IMG/VR virus record: IMGVR_UViG_3300027759_000045
Coordinates: 248,001-312,000 of that record
Strand: one strand, 5' to 3'
Length of the DNA: 64,000 nucleotides
From: a virus
Shown: positions 8,262-17,476 of the stretch, piece after piece
Layout of the letters: each line of letters opens with the position of its first letter
How positions within the stretch are numbered: the first letter of the stretch is position 1
The notes under the pieces: generated by a model
What the model saw: only the letters and a program-made list of their open reading frames with translations
What the model was told of the DNA's origin: nothing
Databases searched by the model: none
Position numbers and translations under genes: made by a program

Positions 8262-9306
8262 CATATCAAAGTTCCGCAAGGACATTACCAAAAGTATCCA
8301 AGGCCTGAGTATCGGATTTAACGATCCAACAGACTGGATTGGCACAGGCAACTATGCATTGAACTATCTTATCTCTGGAGACTTCAACAAAGGTATTCCC
8401 TTAGGTAAAGTAACTGTGTTTGCCGGTGAATCGGGCGCAGGTAAAAGTTATATCTGCTCCGGCAATATTGTAAAGAACGCACAAGAACAAGGCATCTTTG
8501 TTATTCTTGTGGACACAGAAAACGCACTTGATGAATCATGGCTACATGCATTAGGTGTAGACACCGGTCCGGCAAAGTTGCTTAAACTTAATATGAGCAT
8601 GATTGATGACGTTGCTAAAGCAATTTCAACGTTTATGATTGACTACAAAGCCCTGCCCGAAGAAGAACGTATGAAAGTTCTCTGGGTCATTGACTCGCTA
8701 GGCATGTTGTTGACTCCCACAGACGTTAACCAGTTTGAAGCAGGTGACATGAAAGGTGATATGGGTCGTAAACCCAAAGCACTTACTTCGCTTGTTCGTA
8801 ATTCTGTCAATATGTTTGGCAGTTATAATGTAGGACTAGTTGCCACCAATCATACATACGCAAGCCAAGACATGTTTGACCCAGATGACAAGATTAGTGG
8901 TGGCCAAGGTTTCATCTATGCATCAAGTATTGTGGTTGCCATGAAGAAGATGAAGTTAAAAGAAGACGAAGATGGCAACAAGGTAAGTGAAGTCAACGGC
9001 ATCCGTGCTGGCTGTAAAGTAATGAAAACACGCTATGCTAAACCTTTTGAAGGCATGCAAGTTAAGATTCCTTACTCAACTGGTATGAGTCCGCATTCTG
9101 GTCTGGTTGACTTGGCAGAAAAGAAAAACATTCTCAAGAAAGAAGGCAACAGTTTGGTGTTTGTCACAAGCGATGGTGAAGTGATCAAACAGTTCCGCAA
9201 AAAATGGGAAGCAAATGAAAATGGCTGTTTAGATAAACTTATGGCAGATTTTGCCAACCAGAAAGAAGAAAAAACAGCAATAGACGACACCACAGTGGAG
9301 GAATAA
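8245..9306 (+). CDS. uvsX: UvsX, RecA-like recombinase
   Basis: 353 aa. Walker A GESGAGKS at 61-68 and Walker B (LWVIDSLGM) near 150 place it in the RecA/UvsX family, and length and lack of a RecA-type C-terminal domain match UvsX. It forms filaments on ssDNA and drives strand exchange and recombination-dependent replication. It overlaps the preceding SGNH-like gene by 17 nt and is followed 1 nt later by a small acidic protein; gp32 and UvsY are close by. Confidence 0.95.
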   Translation: MAKPFDISKFRKDITKSIQGLSIGFNDPTDWIGTGNYALNYLISGDFNKGIPLGKVTVFAGESGAGKSYICSGNIVKNAQEQGIFVILVDTENALDESWLHALGVDTGPAKLLKLNMSMIDDVAKAISTFMIDYKALPEEERMKVLWVIDSLGMLLTPTDVNQFEAGDMKGDMGRKPKALTSLVRNSVNMFGSYNVGLVATNHTYASQDMFDPDDKISGGQGFIYASSIVVAMKKMKLKEDEDGNKVSEVNGIRAGCKVMKTRYAKPFEGMQVKIPYSTGMSPHSGLVDLAEKKNILKKEGNSLVFVTSDGEVIKQFRKKWEANENGCLDKLMADFANQKEEKTAIDDTTVEE

Positions 9307-9307
9307 C

Positions 9308-9577
9308 ATGGCAGTAGATTTAGCAAGCGAAATTTGGAATGAACTCAAACGGTATGTTAACACAGTAGATCGTGCAGAAGCTGCAGAAACTGTGGTACAG
9401 ATCTTGATGGACAATGATGCAGACGTAGAAGATATCCGTGCAGCCTTCAAGGGCGATTCGGATATCAAACGTGCGCTAACCGCATATCTTGACAACGATA
9501 AAGATTATGTAGACGAAGAAGATGCCGAAGAAGACGAAGACTTTGATGACTTTGATGACAAAGACTGGGAAGATTAA
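9308..9577 (+). CDS. Small acidic protein of unknown function
   Basis: 89 aa. The N-terminal 60 residues look helical, and the last 25 are almost all Asp/Glu with aromatic residues (DFDDFDDKDWED). The start follows GTGGAGGAATAAC, a strong ribosome site placed over the uvsX stop. The tail resembles the acidic C-termini used by ssDNA-binding proteins for partner binding, and the position between UvsX and UvsY fits a recombination accessory factor, but no family was recognised. Its stop overlaps the next rSAM start by 1 nt. Confidence 0.75.
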   Translation: MAVDLASEIWNELKRYVNTVDRAEAAETVVQILMDNDADVEDIRAAFKGDSDIKRALTAYLDNDKDYVDEEDAEEDEDFDDFDDKDWED

Positions 9578-10812
9578 TGTCTTTAAAAAAATACTTCCCG
9601 ATTAACTCACAAACCAGTTGTAGGTCAAAATGGTCGTGGAGTACATTATATTTAAATAAAGGTGCTACCGCATCGTGTCATAGGGCTAGTGTTTCTAGTA
9701 TACCAGAAAATTTTGAAGACTTTCATAACACTCCTATTAAAATACAGGATAGGAGTGTTATGTTACAATCTCAATGGCCCGGCAACGGGTGTGAATATTG
9801 TCAAGATATTGAACACAGCGGAGGTATTAGTGATCGTATGTTTCAAAATCAAATTCCAAATGTATACCCTAAAGAACTTGATCAAGACAATACGTTAACT
9901 GTAGTTAATCCTGCGGTGTTAGAAGTATTTTTTTCTAACACCTGTAATCTATCATGCATTTATTGTGATGCAAAACATAGTTCATCAATTCAAGCCGAAA
10001 ATAAAAAGTTTGGAGGTGCAATACTTCCTGAATTAAACTTTGAATACACTGATAACAAATATCGCGAGCTTGTTCCAAAATTTTGGGCATGGCTTGAAAC
10101 ACATAGCCTATCCTTACAACGATTACAAATTTTAGGTGGTGAGCCCTTCTTACAACCTGATGTGTTGAAGCTGATTGAATATTTTGAACAACATCCGCAC
10201 CCAGACCTAGAGTTTAATTTGGTTACCAACCTTATGTTGCCAATCAAGGTTATAGAACCTATATTGAAAAAACTAAGAGATCTAAAACAACAAAATAAGC
10301 TGAAACGAATTGATATCCAAGTCAGTGTCGATTGCTGGGGATCCGCACAAGAATACACACGGCATGGATTTATGTTAGATATTTTTGATCGTAACATGGA
10401 GTTGTTAATCGAAATGTCTGAATTTCGAATCGGCCTATTGTCAACTATAACTTCACTGTCGATTCCCAGCATGCCCGAGTTAGCACAAAAATACAATCAA
10501 TGGTGTACAAAACAAAAAATATTTTGGTACATGCATTTGGTTCTACCTAATAACAAAAGTGTGTTTGATCCCACTATGTTTGATTACTCTGTATTTGCCT
10601 CTAGCTTAGAATCTGTGTATAATTTATTACCTAAGGAAACTTGGGATGACAAAACCACTCTTGAAAGTTTTGATGGCATTGTATCTAAACTAAAAAACAA
10701 ATGTAAAACAGACCTTATAAGACAACAAGGTCTGTTGCAATATCTTGACACCAACGATTACAGAAGAAAGACCAAATGGAAAGACATTTTTTCCTGGTTA
10801 ACAATAGGATAA
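9577..10812 (+). CDS. Radical SAM protein 2 (twitch/SPASM-like)
   Basis: 411 aa. CNLSCIYC at Cys123, Cys127, Cys130, then LGGEP as SAM-binding motif near 186. N-terminal cysteines at 15, 34 and a CEYC pair at 72-75 parallel the layout of the other rSAM proteins. The DNA is AT-richer than uvsX or uvsY on either side. It splits the uvsX-uvsY pair and is packed tightly (1-nt overlap upstream, 3 nt downstream), so it is co-transcribed with recombination genes. Substrate unknown. Confidence 0.82.
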   Translation: MSLKKYFPINSQTSCRSKWSWSTLYLNKGATASCHRASVSSIPENFEDFHNTPIKIQDRSVMLQSQWPGNGCEYCQDIEHSGGISDRMFQNQIPNVYPKELDQDNTLTVVNPAVLEVFFSNTCNLSCIYCDAKHSSSIQAENKKFGGAILPELNFEYTDNKYRELVPKFWAWLETHSLSLQRLQILGGEPFLQPDVLKLIEYFEQHPHPDLEFNLVTNLMLPIKVIEPILKKLRDLKQQNKLKRIDIQVSVDCWGSAQEYTRHGFMLDIFDRNMELLIEMSEFRIGLLSTITSLSIPSMPELAQKYNQWCTKQKIFWYMHLVLPNNKSVFDPTMFDYSVFASSLESVYNLLPKETWDDKTTLESFDGIVSKLKNKCKTDLIRQQGLLQYLDTNDYRRKTKWKDIFSWLTIG

Positions 10813-10815
10813 CAC

Positions 10816-11268
10816 ATGTGGTACAGTAAAGTTACAGCCAATCTTGGACTCATACCAGACTTTATACAACACTATGAGAATGAGTTAGATCTGGCCAAGC
10901 GAGATTGCAAAATTGGTGGTATAGTAGAAAAAAACATCACCGCATTGCCGGGCATCACAGAGCATAGGTTTAATCAGTTGCAAGAAATTGAGGCAGTGCT
11001 TAATTTTCTCAACATTCAACTGCGCAAGATTCGTCGCAAACACTTTCAGAAATATTTGGAAGGATATGCAAGAGCATTAACTAGTAGGGATGCTGAAAAA
11101 TATGTGGATGGCGAGGATGAAGTAATTGACTACGAAACCATTATTAACGAAGTGGCATATTTACGAAATCGATTTTTGGGCATTATGAAAGCAATGGAAA
11201 GTAAAAACTTCATGTTGGGACATGTGGTTAGACTGCGAGCAGCCGGTATGGAAGATATACAGTTATGA
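10816..11268 (+). CDS. uvsY: UvsY-like recombination mediator
   Basis: 150 aa versus about 137 for T4 UvsY. The basic segment RKIRRKHFQKYLEGYARALTS and the conserved-looking DAEKYVDGE, followed by a helical C-terminus, fit UvsY of T4-like phages. UvsY loads UvsX on gp32-coated ssDNA. The position downstream of UvsX agrees. Overlaps the following methyltransferase by 4 nt (ATGA). Confidence 0.8.
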   Translation: MWYSKVTANLGLIPDFIQHYENELDLAKRDCKIGGIVEKNITALPGITEHRFNQLQEIEAVLNFLNIQLRKIRRKHFQKYLEGYARALTSRDAEKYVDGEDEVIDYETIINEVAYLRNRFLGIMKAMESKNFMLGHVVRLRAAGMEDIQL

Positions 11269-12023
11269 CATTCAGAAACGATGACGAAAGTCATGCACAC
11301 AGTTTACAAACACTCAATACCTTGTTTGAGTACGATGACTTTATGGAAAGCATTGGCACACTGGTTGACCTAGGGTGTGGGTCAGGCGCTGATCTAGAAT
11401 GGTGGGCAACTAGAACAACTCGAGACGATGCCCCGATACCCCTGAATATTCGTTGCACAGGCATAGACACAGGTTCCACACCTGCTGTGGTTAAAAAGCA
11501 TTCTAACATTGTGTATCAAAAAATAGATTTTGAAAATACAGAAAATCTGCCTGGCAAGTCAAAGTTTGATGTGTTGTGGTGCCACAATGCATTTCAACAC
11601 TGTATCAACCCACTGGCAACATTGGCCAAGTGGAACGCTATTGCTGAACCGGGCGGCATGTTGATTATGGCAGTTCCGCAAACCACCAACATGGATATAC
11701 GTCAACTGGCATTTGTGCAACCAAATGGATGTTATTATCATCACACTGTTGTGAGTTTAATGCACATGCTGGCTGTCAATGGTTGGGACTGTAATTCGGG
11801 ATTCTTTTTAAAACAACCAGACGACGAATTCATACATGTAATTGCTTATAAGAGTGAACATGCCCCAATGGATCCAAAGACTACTACTTGGTATGAGTTG
11901 GCAGATAAAAACTTATTACCAGAATCTGCGGTAGCAAGTGTAAATCGCTACGGGCATGTAAGACAACAAGATCTTGTACTGTCCTGGATTGACAAGAGTT
12001 TGTCTTGGCTAGGTCAACAATAA
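11265..12023 (+). CDS. Class I SAM-dependent methyltransferase 1
   Basis: 252 aa. VDLGCGSGAD is motif I; FDVLWCHNAFQHC is the motif IV/V region and PGGMLIMAVP the post-motif strand, typical of Methyltransf_11/23 folds. It opens the glycan island, is translationally coupled to uvsY by ATGA, and ends convergently (15-nt overlap) with a capsule-type glycosyltransferase. Likely substrate is a sugar or lipid-linked glycan, by context only. Confidence 0.8.
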   Translation: MTFRNDDESHAHSLQTLNTLFEYDDFMESIGTLVDLGCGSGADLEWWATRTTRDDAPIPLNIRCTGIDTGSTPAVVKKHSNIVYQKIDFENTENLPGKSKFDVLWCHNAFQHCINPLATLAKWNAIAEPGGMLIMAVPQTTNMDIRQLAFVQPNGCYYHHTVVSLMHMLAVNGWDCNSGFFLKQPDDEFIHVIAYKSEHAPMDPKTTTWYELADKNLLPESAVASVNRYGHVRQQDLVLSWIDKSLSWLGQQ

Positions 12024-12842
12024 ACGTCGAAGTGGCAATCCTGAGGCAATTTCTTCTGTGTACCATTCTGTGTGTGCTAGACTCTCTAGCCACGCAGTTC
12101 GGTCTGGTTTTGCCGGATTGTTGATTGTGGACAAATCTGTATTGCCAACAGGTGCAGCCAAACTACTAGCATGTACAAACGCCGGCACTCCATTTAACAC
12201 AGCCTGTGCGCCAGGTCCACTGTTATGATTGATCACGGCCCATGCTGTTGACAAGCACCGATCATAATCAAAACTGTCATATGTTCCTTGTATGGGCCGA
12301 GGCATCTCGATAACACAGCCAGGAATATCACTGATACGCTGTCTTGGGTGCGGCCTTATAACAATAGGTCTGTCTGTGTGTTTTCTAACAGCATTGGCAG
12401 TTTCGGTTAACCAAGCCACTGTGGGCGGCTGTCCTGTCCATTGCTCAGAATCAGATCGTTGTGCGGCAATCACAATGTTGTAACCAGCATTGGTCCAAGG
12501 CCTAGCTTCCAGTCTCAACTGTGCCGCACGTCCTGGAATTAACTTTTTTCCATAGTATGCATTGTTACCGGTTCCGTTGACACCTAACTTCCAAGTACTG
12601 CCACGACGTAGCATGCCCACCTCAACCACAACAACAGGGCGATTACTGTTGCGGAATGTTTGCCATACGCCTTGATTGTGCTTCATACGACCGTGCCACA
12701 ACTGACTCCAGATAACAGCAACATCTGCTGAACTATCCATGCTGTTGTGTTCGATACCTATGCTGTCAAGTCCTGCACGTACAGCCGCAAACACCGGTGG
12801 GCTGTTAAGCGCACCGTATTGATCAAAAATACTTACTCTCAT
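12009..12842 (-). CDS. Capsule polysaccharide-type glycosyltransferase 1 (KpsC/KpsS-like)
   Basis: 277 aa. The C-terminal half has RPIVIRPHPRQ followed by WAVINHNSGPGAQAVLNG and VPAFV. This basic RPHP plus NSG/S-x-x-xEA-type pattern is that of capsule biosynthesis transferases related to Kdo transferases. Two more proteins of the same type are at 15481 and 16400. Faces the 12884 gene head to head. Target is unknown: host lipopolysaccharide/capsule or a phage glycan. Confidence 0.6.
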   Translation of the reverse strand: MRVSIFDQYGALNSPPVFAAVRAGLDSIGIEHNSMDSSADVAVIWSQLWHGRMKHNQGVWQTFRNSNRPVVVVEVGMLRRGSTWKLGVNGTGNNAYYGKKLIPGRAAQLRLEARPWTNAGYNIVIAAQRSDSEQWTGQPPTVAWLTETANAVRKHTDRPIVIRPHPRQRISDIPGCVIEMPRPIQGTYDSFDYDRCLSTAWAVINHNSGPGAQAVLNGVPAFVHASSLAAPVGNTDLSTINNPAKPDRTAWLESLAHTEWYTEEIASGLPLRRLLLT

Positions 12843-12854
12843 AATATACCCGGT

Positions 12855-12860
12855 TAAATA
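12855..12860 (+). promoter_or_regulatory. T4-like late promoter box TAAATA
   Basis: TAAATA 23 nt before ATG 12884, with a Shine-Dalgarno (AAGGAAA) in between; an ordinary leadered late promoter, in contrast to the leaderless ones. Confidence 0.5.
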
Positions 12861-12883
12861 TACACTTAGTTATAAGGAAAACA

Positions 12884-13690
12884 ATGAGTCGTAAATTCTC
12901 TGTGGTCACTACATTCAACGCATCGGGCTACAAAAAATACGGCAAAAGAATGATCGAAACATTCCTAAAAACCTGGCCAGCAGAAGTTGACTTGATAGTG
13001 TATACCGAAGATTGCATCATTACTGAATCTGCACCCAACTTGCGTGTGTTAGATCTGCACAGTGACAGTCCTGAACTAGTGGCATTCAAAACAAAATGGC
13101 GCAGTGTTCCCAAGGCCAATGGTGATGTGTCTGCTGATCCAACAAGAAGTAATCGCAAAGACGCTGCCAAAGGATTCAAATGGAATGCTGTACGCTTTGC
13201 TCACAAAGTATATGCCATATTTGCCGCTGCCCAGGCCGCAACTGATTGGCTGTTGTGGATGGATGCCGACACTGTGTGCCACAGTCCCATTACACTGTCG
13301 CAATTGCACAATCTATGTCCCGCCACAGCTGATATTTGTTTCTTAGGTCGTAGAGGCAAGTATACCGAATGTGGATTGTATGCTATGAATCTGTGTTCTC
13401 CCGGTACAGTAGACTTTCTCAAAGAGTTTCAGCGTGTGTATGACGATGCAGAGAACGGAATATTCACCATGAAAGAATGGCACGACAGCTTTGTGTTTGA
13501 TGTTGTGCGTAACTCAATGGCATTGGCACAACACGATTGGAGTAGCCATTTGATTTCAGGAGAAGGTCATCCACTTATAAATTCTGACTGGGGAGCATAC
13601 CTGGATCACCTTAAAGGCAGCAGAAAAGATCAAGGGCGTAGCAGAAACACCGACTTGGTAGTAAAAAGAACCGAGGCGTATTGGCAATGA
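12884..13690 (+). CDS. Glycosyltransferase with DxD motif (GT-A type)
   Basis: 268 aa. LLWMDADTV near residue 125 contains the metal/nucleotide-sugar binding DxD. ALL-beta/alpha N-terminus KFSVVTTFNASG and the SFVFDVV/GEGHPLINSD C-terminal region fit a GT-A fold transferase of the glycogenin/GT8 broad group. Cytoplasmic, no membrane segment. First of three genes on the plus strand of the island, followed by FkbM and two methyltransferases. Confidence 0.65.
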   Translation: MSRKFSVVTTFNASGYKKYGKRMIETFLKTWPAEVDLIVYTEDCIITESAPNLRVLDLHSDSPELVAFKTKWRSVPKANGDVSADPTRSNRKDAAKGFKWNAVRFAHKVYAIFAAAQAATDWLLWMDADTVCHSPITLSQLHNLCPATADICFLGRRGKYTECGLYAMNLCSPGTVDFLKEFQRVYDDAENGIFTMKEWHDSFVFDVVRNSMALAQHDWSSHLISGEGHPLINSDWGAYLDHLKGSRKDQGRSRNTDLVVKRTEAYWQ

Positions 13691-13711
13691 AAATATTCAA
13701 GGAGACTCGCA

Positions 13712-14359
13712 ATGTATGAAAGCCACGGATGGTGGTTCCCGGATACGGAAACACACTTCCCACAAATGCTCAACAAGAGTATCAGCAAAGGCGGCCCTGC
13801 TGAATATCAGTATCAAGTGCGCAACAAGAGTTTGACCTATGTTACTCAGTTCAGAACTGGTATAGATATTGGTGCCAATGTAGGCCTATGGAGTCGATCA
13901 CTTGTGACAAAGTTTGAGCGTGTGATTGCGTTTGAGCCAGTGCCGTTGTTTAGAGAATGTTTACAACGGAATGTTGCAGGCAAGAACTTTGTTATTATGC
14001 CTGTGGCCTTGGGTGATCAAGACACCACTGCACAAATGACCATAACTGAAGGCAATACTGGACACACTCACATAGATCCCGCCAGTATTGGGTCGGGTGA
14101 TACCGCTGTGGTCAAACTGGACAACTTACACATTGATAATGTAGACTATATTAAAATGGACTGTGAAGGATTTGAGTATCGTGTTATACAAGGCGCAGAG
14201 CAGACGATTCGACAATGGCGTCCTGTTGTGGTTGTGGAACAGAAGCCACACGACATGTATTCAAAGCAGTATGGACAATTTGCGGCCATTGGCCTGTTGG
14301 AATCATTTGGCATGCACAAGCTAGCCCAAGTCAAAGACGATTGGATCATGGGATGGTAA
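13712..14359 (+). CDS. FkbM-family methyltransferase
   Basis: 215 aa. GIDIGANVGLWS is motif I, VIAFEPVP the acidic loop that binds SAM ribose, and VDYIKMDCEGFEYRVIQGA the FkbM signature. FkbM enzymes O-methylate sugars, polyketides or lipids. The start follows CAAGGAGACTCGCA, a strong ribosome site. Overlaps the next gene by 7 nt. Confidence 0.85.
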   Translation: MYESHGWWFPDTETHFPQMLNKSISKGGPAEYQYQVRNKSLTYVTQFRTGIDIGANVGLWSRSLVTKFERVIAFEPVPLFRECLQRNVAGKNFVIMPVALGDQDTTAQMTITEGNTGHTHIDPASIGSGDTAVVKLDNLHIDNVDYIKMDCEGFEYRVIQGAEQTIRQWRPVVVVEQKPHDMYSKQYGQFAAIGLLESFGMHKLAQVKDDWIMGW

Positions 14360-14940
14360 GTTCTTACTACAAAGAATCAGTCAAACTAGGTGCAGTGTTT
14401 CAACAAGAAAACAAAAGCTGGGACGGCAAAGATACATTTTCATACCATCGACAGATACGAGATGTGGCACAACGTTATAAATGTAAGACTGTACTTGATT
14501 ACGGATGCGGAAAAGGACATCAGTGGGCAGAAACTACAGCATTTTGGCCTGACACTACGCCTATGACGTTTATTAACTATCTTAATGTTGATAGTGTGGT
14601 TCAATACGACCCGTGTGTTACAGAATTTTCCAGCGAACCTCCCGACCAAAAATATGATTTAGTTATCTGCAATCAAGTGTTAACTTACATACCCGATGAT
14701 GATTTAGAATGGGTCAAACAAAGATTAATGAACTTGGCCGGAACAGCTTGTTTTATAGGCATGCATGTTCAACAGCCTAAGGCCAAAAAACAAATATATA
14801 ACAAACAATACTTTTCTGTTGATCGCAGTCAAGATTGGTACAGAGAATTTTTTAGAAACTGGCAAGGTTCAGACTTGCACTGGTGGTTTCGAGATAAACC
14901 GTATAACCCTAATTGGATGAACAATGACACTAATAGATAA
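14353..14940 (+). CDS. Class I SAM-dependent methyltransferase 2
   Basis: 195 aa from ATG 14353, which overlaps the FkbM stop by 7 nt; the longer open frame upstream is only a shadow of FkbM. VLDYGCGKGHQW is motif I; YDLVICNQVLTYIPDDD the motif IV region. Rich in Trp near the C-terminus. Tightly linked to the next methyltransferase (17-nt overlap). Confidence 0.75.
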   Translation: MVSSYYKESVKLGAVFQQENKSWDGKDTFSYHRQIRDVAQRYKCKTVLDYGCGKGHQWAETTAFWPDTTPMTFINYLNVDSVVQYDPCVTEFSSEPPDQKYDLVICNQVLTYIPDDDLEWVKQRLMNLAGTACFIGMHVQQPKAKKQIYNKQYFSVDRSQDWYREFFRNWQGSDLHWWFRDKPYNPNWMNNDTNR

Positions 14941-15493
14941 AGATTACAAAGACCAACTGGCATACTTGCATCAAGCAGGCAAGTTTAATAACGGACATAC
15001 AGCCTATCCAATTGTCAAAGACTTTATTGAAAAATATCAGCCTACCGGTGTGTTGGACTTTGGGTGCGGGCAAGGAGGACTAATTGCCGCAATCAAAGAA
15101 CTACATCCCACCATTGAGGTTGCCGGATACGATCCTGGCAATCCGCTCTTCCAATATTTACCAAAACGCCCAATGGATACTGTAGTCAGTACAGATGCTA
15201 TAGAACACATTGAGCCTGATTACCTTGATGCTACATTACGCACCATCGATGAAAAAATGCAACGTTGTGGCTTTTTTAGAATTGCCTGTTATCCAGCAAA
15301 AAAACACCTGCCTGATGGGCGCAATGCTCATCTCATAGTTGAATCACCAGAGTGGTGGCGCAACAAAATACAAAGTATTATGGATGTTGATATTGTGTGG
15401 GAAAATATACAAGTGGTAGATAAAACATCAAAATGGCCCAATGTCAAAGGCCATAACTACGATGTTGTTGTTGTAAAACGTCAGGTCAAGTAA
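14924..15493 (+). CDS. Class I SAM-dependent methyltransferase 3
   Basis: 189 aa. VLDFGCGQGGL is motif I, EVAGYDPG the acidic loop, TVVSTDAIEHIEPDYLD motif IV. Together with its two upstream neighbours it forms a run of three overlapping methyltransferase genes. Its end overlaps a convergent glycosyltransferase by 13 nt. Confidence 0.78.
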   Translation: MTLIDKDYKDQLAYLHQAGKFNNGHTAYPIVKDFIEKYQPTGVLDFGCGQGGLIAAIKELHPTIEVAGYDPGNPLFQYLPKRPMDTVVSTDAIEHIEPDYLDATLRTIDEKMQRCGFFRIACYPAKKHLPDGRNAHLIVESPEWWRNKIQSIMDVDIVWENIQVVDKTSKWPNVKGHNYDVVVVKRQVK

Positions 15494-16410
15494 GGCAAAA
15501 ACTTTTGATATATTTTGCCTGACCGGGCTTCTTCATCACTCCAGTGAGCAGCGGCCAAGTCTTGCACCCATTGCTGACGATCAAATATTACGGGTGATTC
15601 AATGCCGGACACATTTTTATTTGCCACCGCCCAACTCACACAACTTGAATCATCGGCAAACACAGGTATGCCAGCACACACTGCTGCCACACTGGCTGAA
15701 CTATTAAACAGCACCACAGAGTGTGCGTCTACCAGGTTGTCGGTTAGTTTACTATGCTTGGGATCTATAACAGATACATTCCATTTTGCTTTGTATTTTG
15801 GTGATGTAAATTGGTCAAAGTTCTGCATTGCATAAGAACCTGGATGTGGGCGCACAACAATTGCTCTTGTGGTGTACAGCCTTATCTCTTTGATTTTTGC
15901 ATCAAGCCATTGATTGGGATCTAACGACTTCATTGAAAATCCTCCATCACGTTGCATACATATCAATACATGTCCGTTGTTGACCTGTGGCGTGGCCAGT
16001 TGTAAAGATAATCGTTGGCTGATCTCTTGCCATTTCTCAGAGCCGCTATTTTTATTTGCATACTCGGCACAATCATAAAACGGTCCACCTAGGCTGTATC
16101 TTAAGTAAGTGCTGGAGTCATCAAGATATTTCCAACAACTGGCATCAATGCACATGGTCTTGAATTTGTGGCGTTGTTGCTCGGTAATAATTTGTTTTCG
16201 TAACGCAATGTTTGGTCCACCAGTGCTTGCTGTTGTCCATCCTAGTATCACTGCTAATCGTGCAGGTTGGTATTTGAAATCCCATTCAACATGAACACGA
16301 TGCCCTGTTTTAGTGACTCCCGCGGCAAAGCTTTCTAAGCATGCAATTTTCCTAGAATACTTCCGAGGATTTGCCACGCTACTGACGTATACAACTACAT
16401 CAAAGGTCAT
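15481..16410 (-). CDS. Capsule polysaccharide-type glycosyltransferase 2 (KpsC/KpsS-like)
   Basis: 309 aa. HVLICMQRDGG, then IVVRPHPGSY, then SVVLFNSSASVAAVCAGIPVFADD: the same order of basic RPHP and Ser-rich loops as in the protein at 12009. Last gene of a four-gene minus-strand operon that begins at 18911. The overlap with the preceding gene is 11 nt. Confidence 0.6.
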   Translation of the reverse strand: MTFDVVVYVSSVANPRKYSRKIACLESFAAGVTKTGHRVHVEWDFKYQPARLAVILGWTTASTGGPNIALRKQIITEQQRHKFKTMCIDASCWKYLDDSSTYLRYSLGGPFYDCAEYANKNSGSEKWQEISQRLSLQLATPQVNNGHVLICMQRDGGFSMKSLDPNQWLDAKIKEIRLYTTRAIVVRPHPGSYAMQNFDQFTSPKYKAKWNVSVIDPKHSKLTDNLVDAHSVVLFNSSASVAAVCAGIPVFADDSSCVSWAVANKNVSGIESPVIFDRQQWVQDLAAAHWSDEEARSGKIYQKFLPYLT

Positions 16411-17476
16411 TTAAGATCTGCCATGCCGTGCCATCCCGCATCTCAGCTTCAGTAAACTGACAATATGCAATATGTCTTGCCCATGCGTAAACTTCATCTA
16501 AAGTTGGTATTTTTAAAGATTCTATTTCGCTAACACTATTGCTACACAGTGGCGCGGCCGCATTTGGTCCTAGTGTGATGGCAGGTTTGCCCAATAGCAA
16601 TGCTTCACCGGCTGCAATGCTAGAGAATGTCACTAGACAATGCACATCACGATCTAGGGCCAACTCCAGGGTATCATCAACAAGCCTGGCTGTACGACCT
16701 GGCTTGGTACGCACTATAATGGGACGATCCGTATGTTGTTTTATTTCTGCTTGTGTTTGTTCTAACCAATCTTCTAATATGATATCATAGTTGTTCAATA
16801 GCTTTTGACTAGGAGGAGCAATCAGGATATTTGTTCCTCTTCGCATTTTTGCAATGCTAACACCAGTTTTTTCAAATCTGTCTCCGGGTCGTTCTACAAT
16901 GTCACCAAACCATTGTACATCATTTTTGGTAATGCGATGATACAATTTTTTCTTAACGTTGCCAAAATATCCTGTGTCAATGTAATAGAAATCTCTCCCC
17001 GCAGCCTGACAGGCCTCCATTTGTTTCCCTTGAGCAATCCCACGTATCACCACCGGTGTTGATGTAGTTTCTTCTCGAGCCCAGGTGCTTAATCTGCCGC
17101 CGGAGCCTTGTATAAAACTTTGCAAAATTGGATCGTACCGTTTTCCCTTTTTCTCGTACATGAGTTCAAAATCCTTGCTATCACTCGATATGGCTGCTAC
17201 ATTTCCGGTGTTTAGTAATTTGATCCGATCCACAATAGAATCAATGCTGGCGCCATAGTAATGCCCATCAGGATCTACCCTCCATTTTAGTATATCTCTA
17301 AAAATACTTTTGATAGGGCCAGTGACCATATCCAACTCGTGTATTGCTAAAGGAGGAGGAGGTGGGTTAACATCTGGTTTTTGTTTCTTTCCAAACGCCA
17401 ATTCCCAATTGCTTGCAAATGTATTTGCATCAACACTTTTAGGTCTTGGTGTTGATCCTTTACCAACAGCACTCAT
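16400..17476 (-). CDS. Capsule polysaccharide-type glycosyltransferase 3 (KpsC/KpsS-like)
   Basis: 358 aa from ATG 17476, which overlaps the previous stop as ATGA; an in-frame ATG at 17497 is less likely. The N-terminal 60 residues are polar and Pro-rich. ILIAPPSQK, PIIVRTKPGR and CLVTFSSIAAGEALLLGKPAIT repeat the pattern of the other two capsule-type proteins. Cytoplasmic. Donor and acceptor unknown. Confidence 0.6.
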   Translation of the reverse strand: MSAVGKGSTPRPKSVDANTFASNWELAFGKKQKPDVNPPPPPLAIHELDMVTGPIKSIFRDILKWRVDPDGHYYGASIDSIVDRIKLLNTGNVAAISSDSKDFELMYEKKGKRYDPILQSFIQGSGGRLSTWAREETTSTPVVIRGIAQGKQMEACQAAGRDFYYIDTGYFGNVKKKLYHRITKNDVQWFGDIVERPGDRFEKTGVSIAKMRRGTNILIAPPSQKLLNNYDIILEDWLEQTQAEIKQHTDRPIIVRTKPGRTARLVDDTLELALDRDVHCLVTFSSIAAGEALLLGKPAITLGPNAAAPLCSNSVSEIESLKIPTLDEVYAWARHIAYCQFTEAEMRDGTAWQILNDL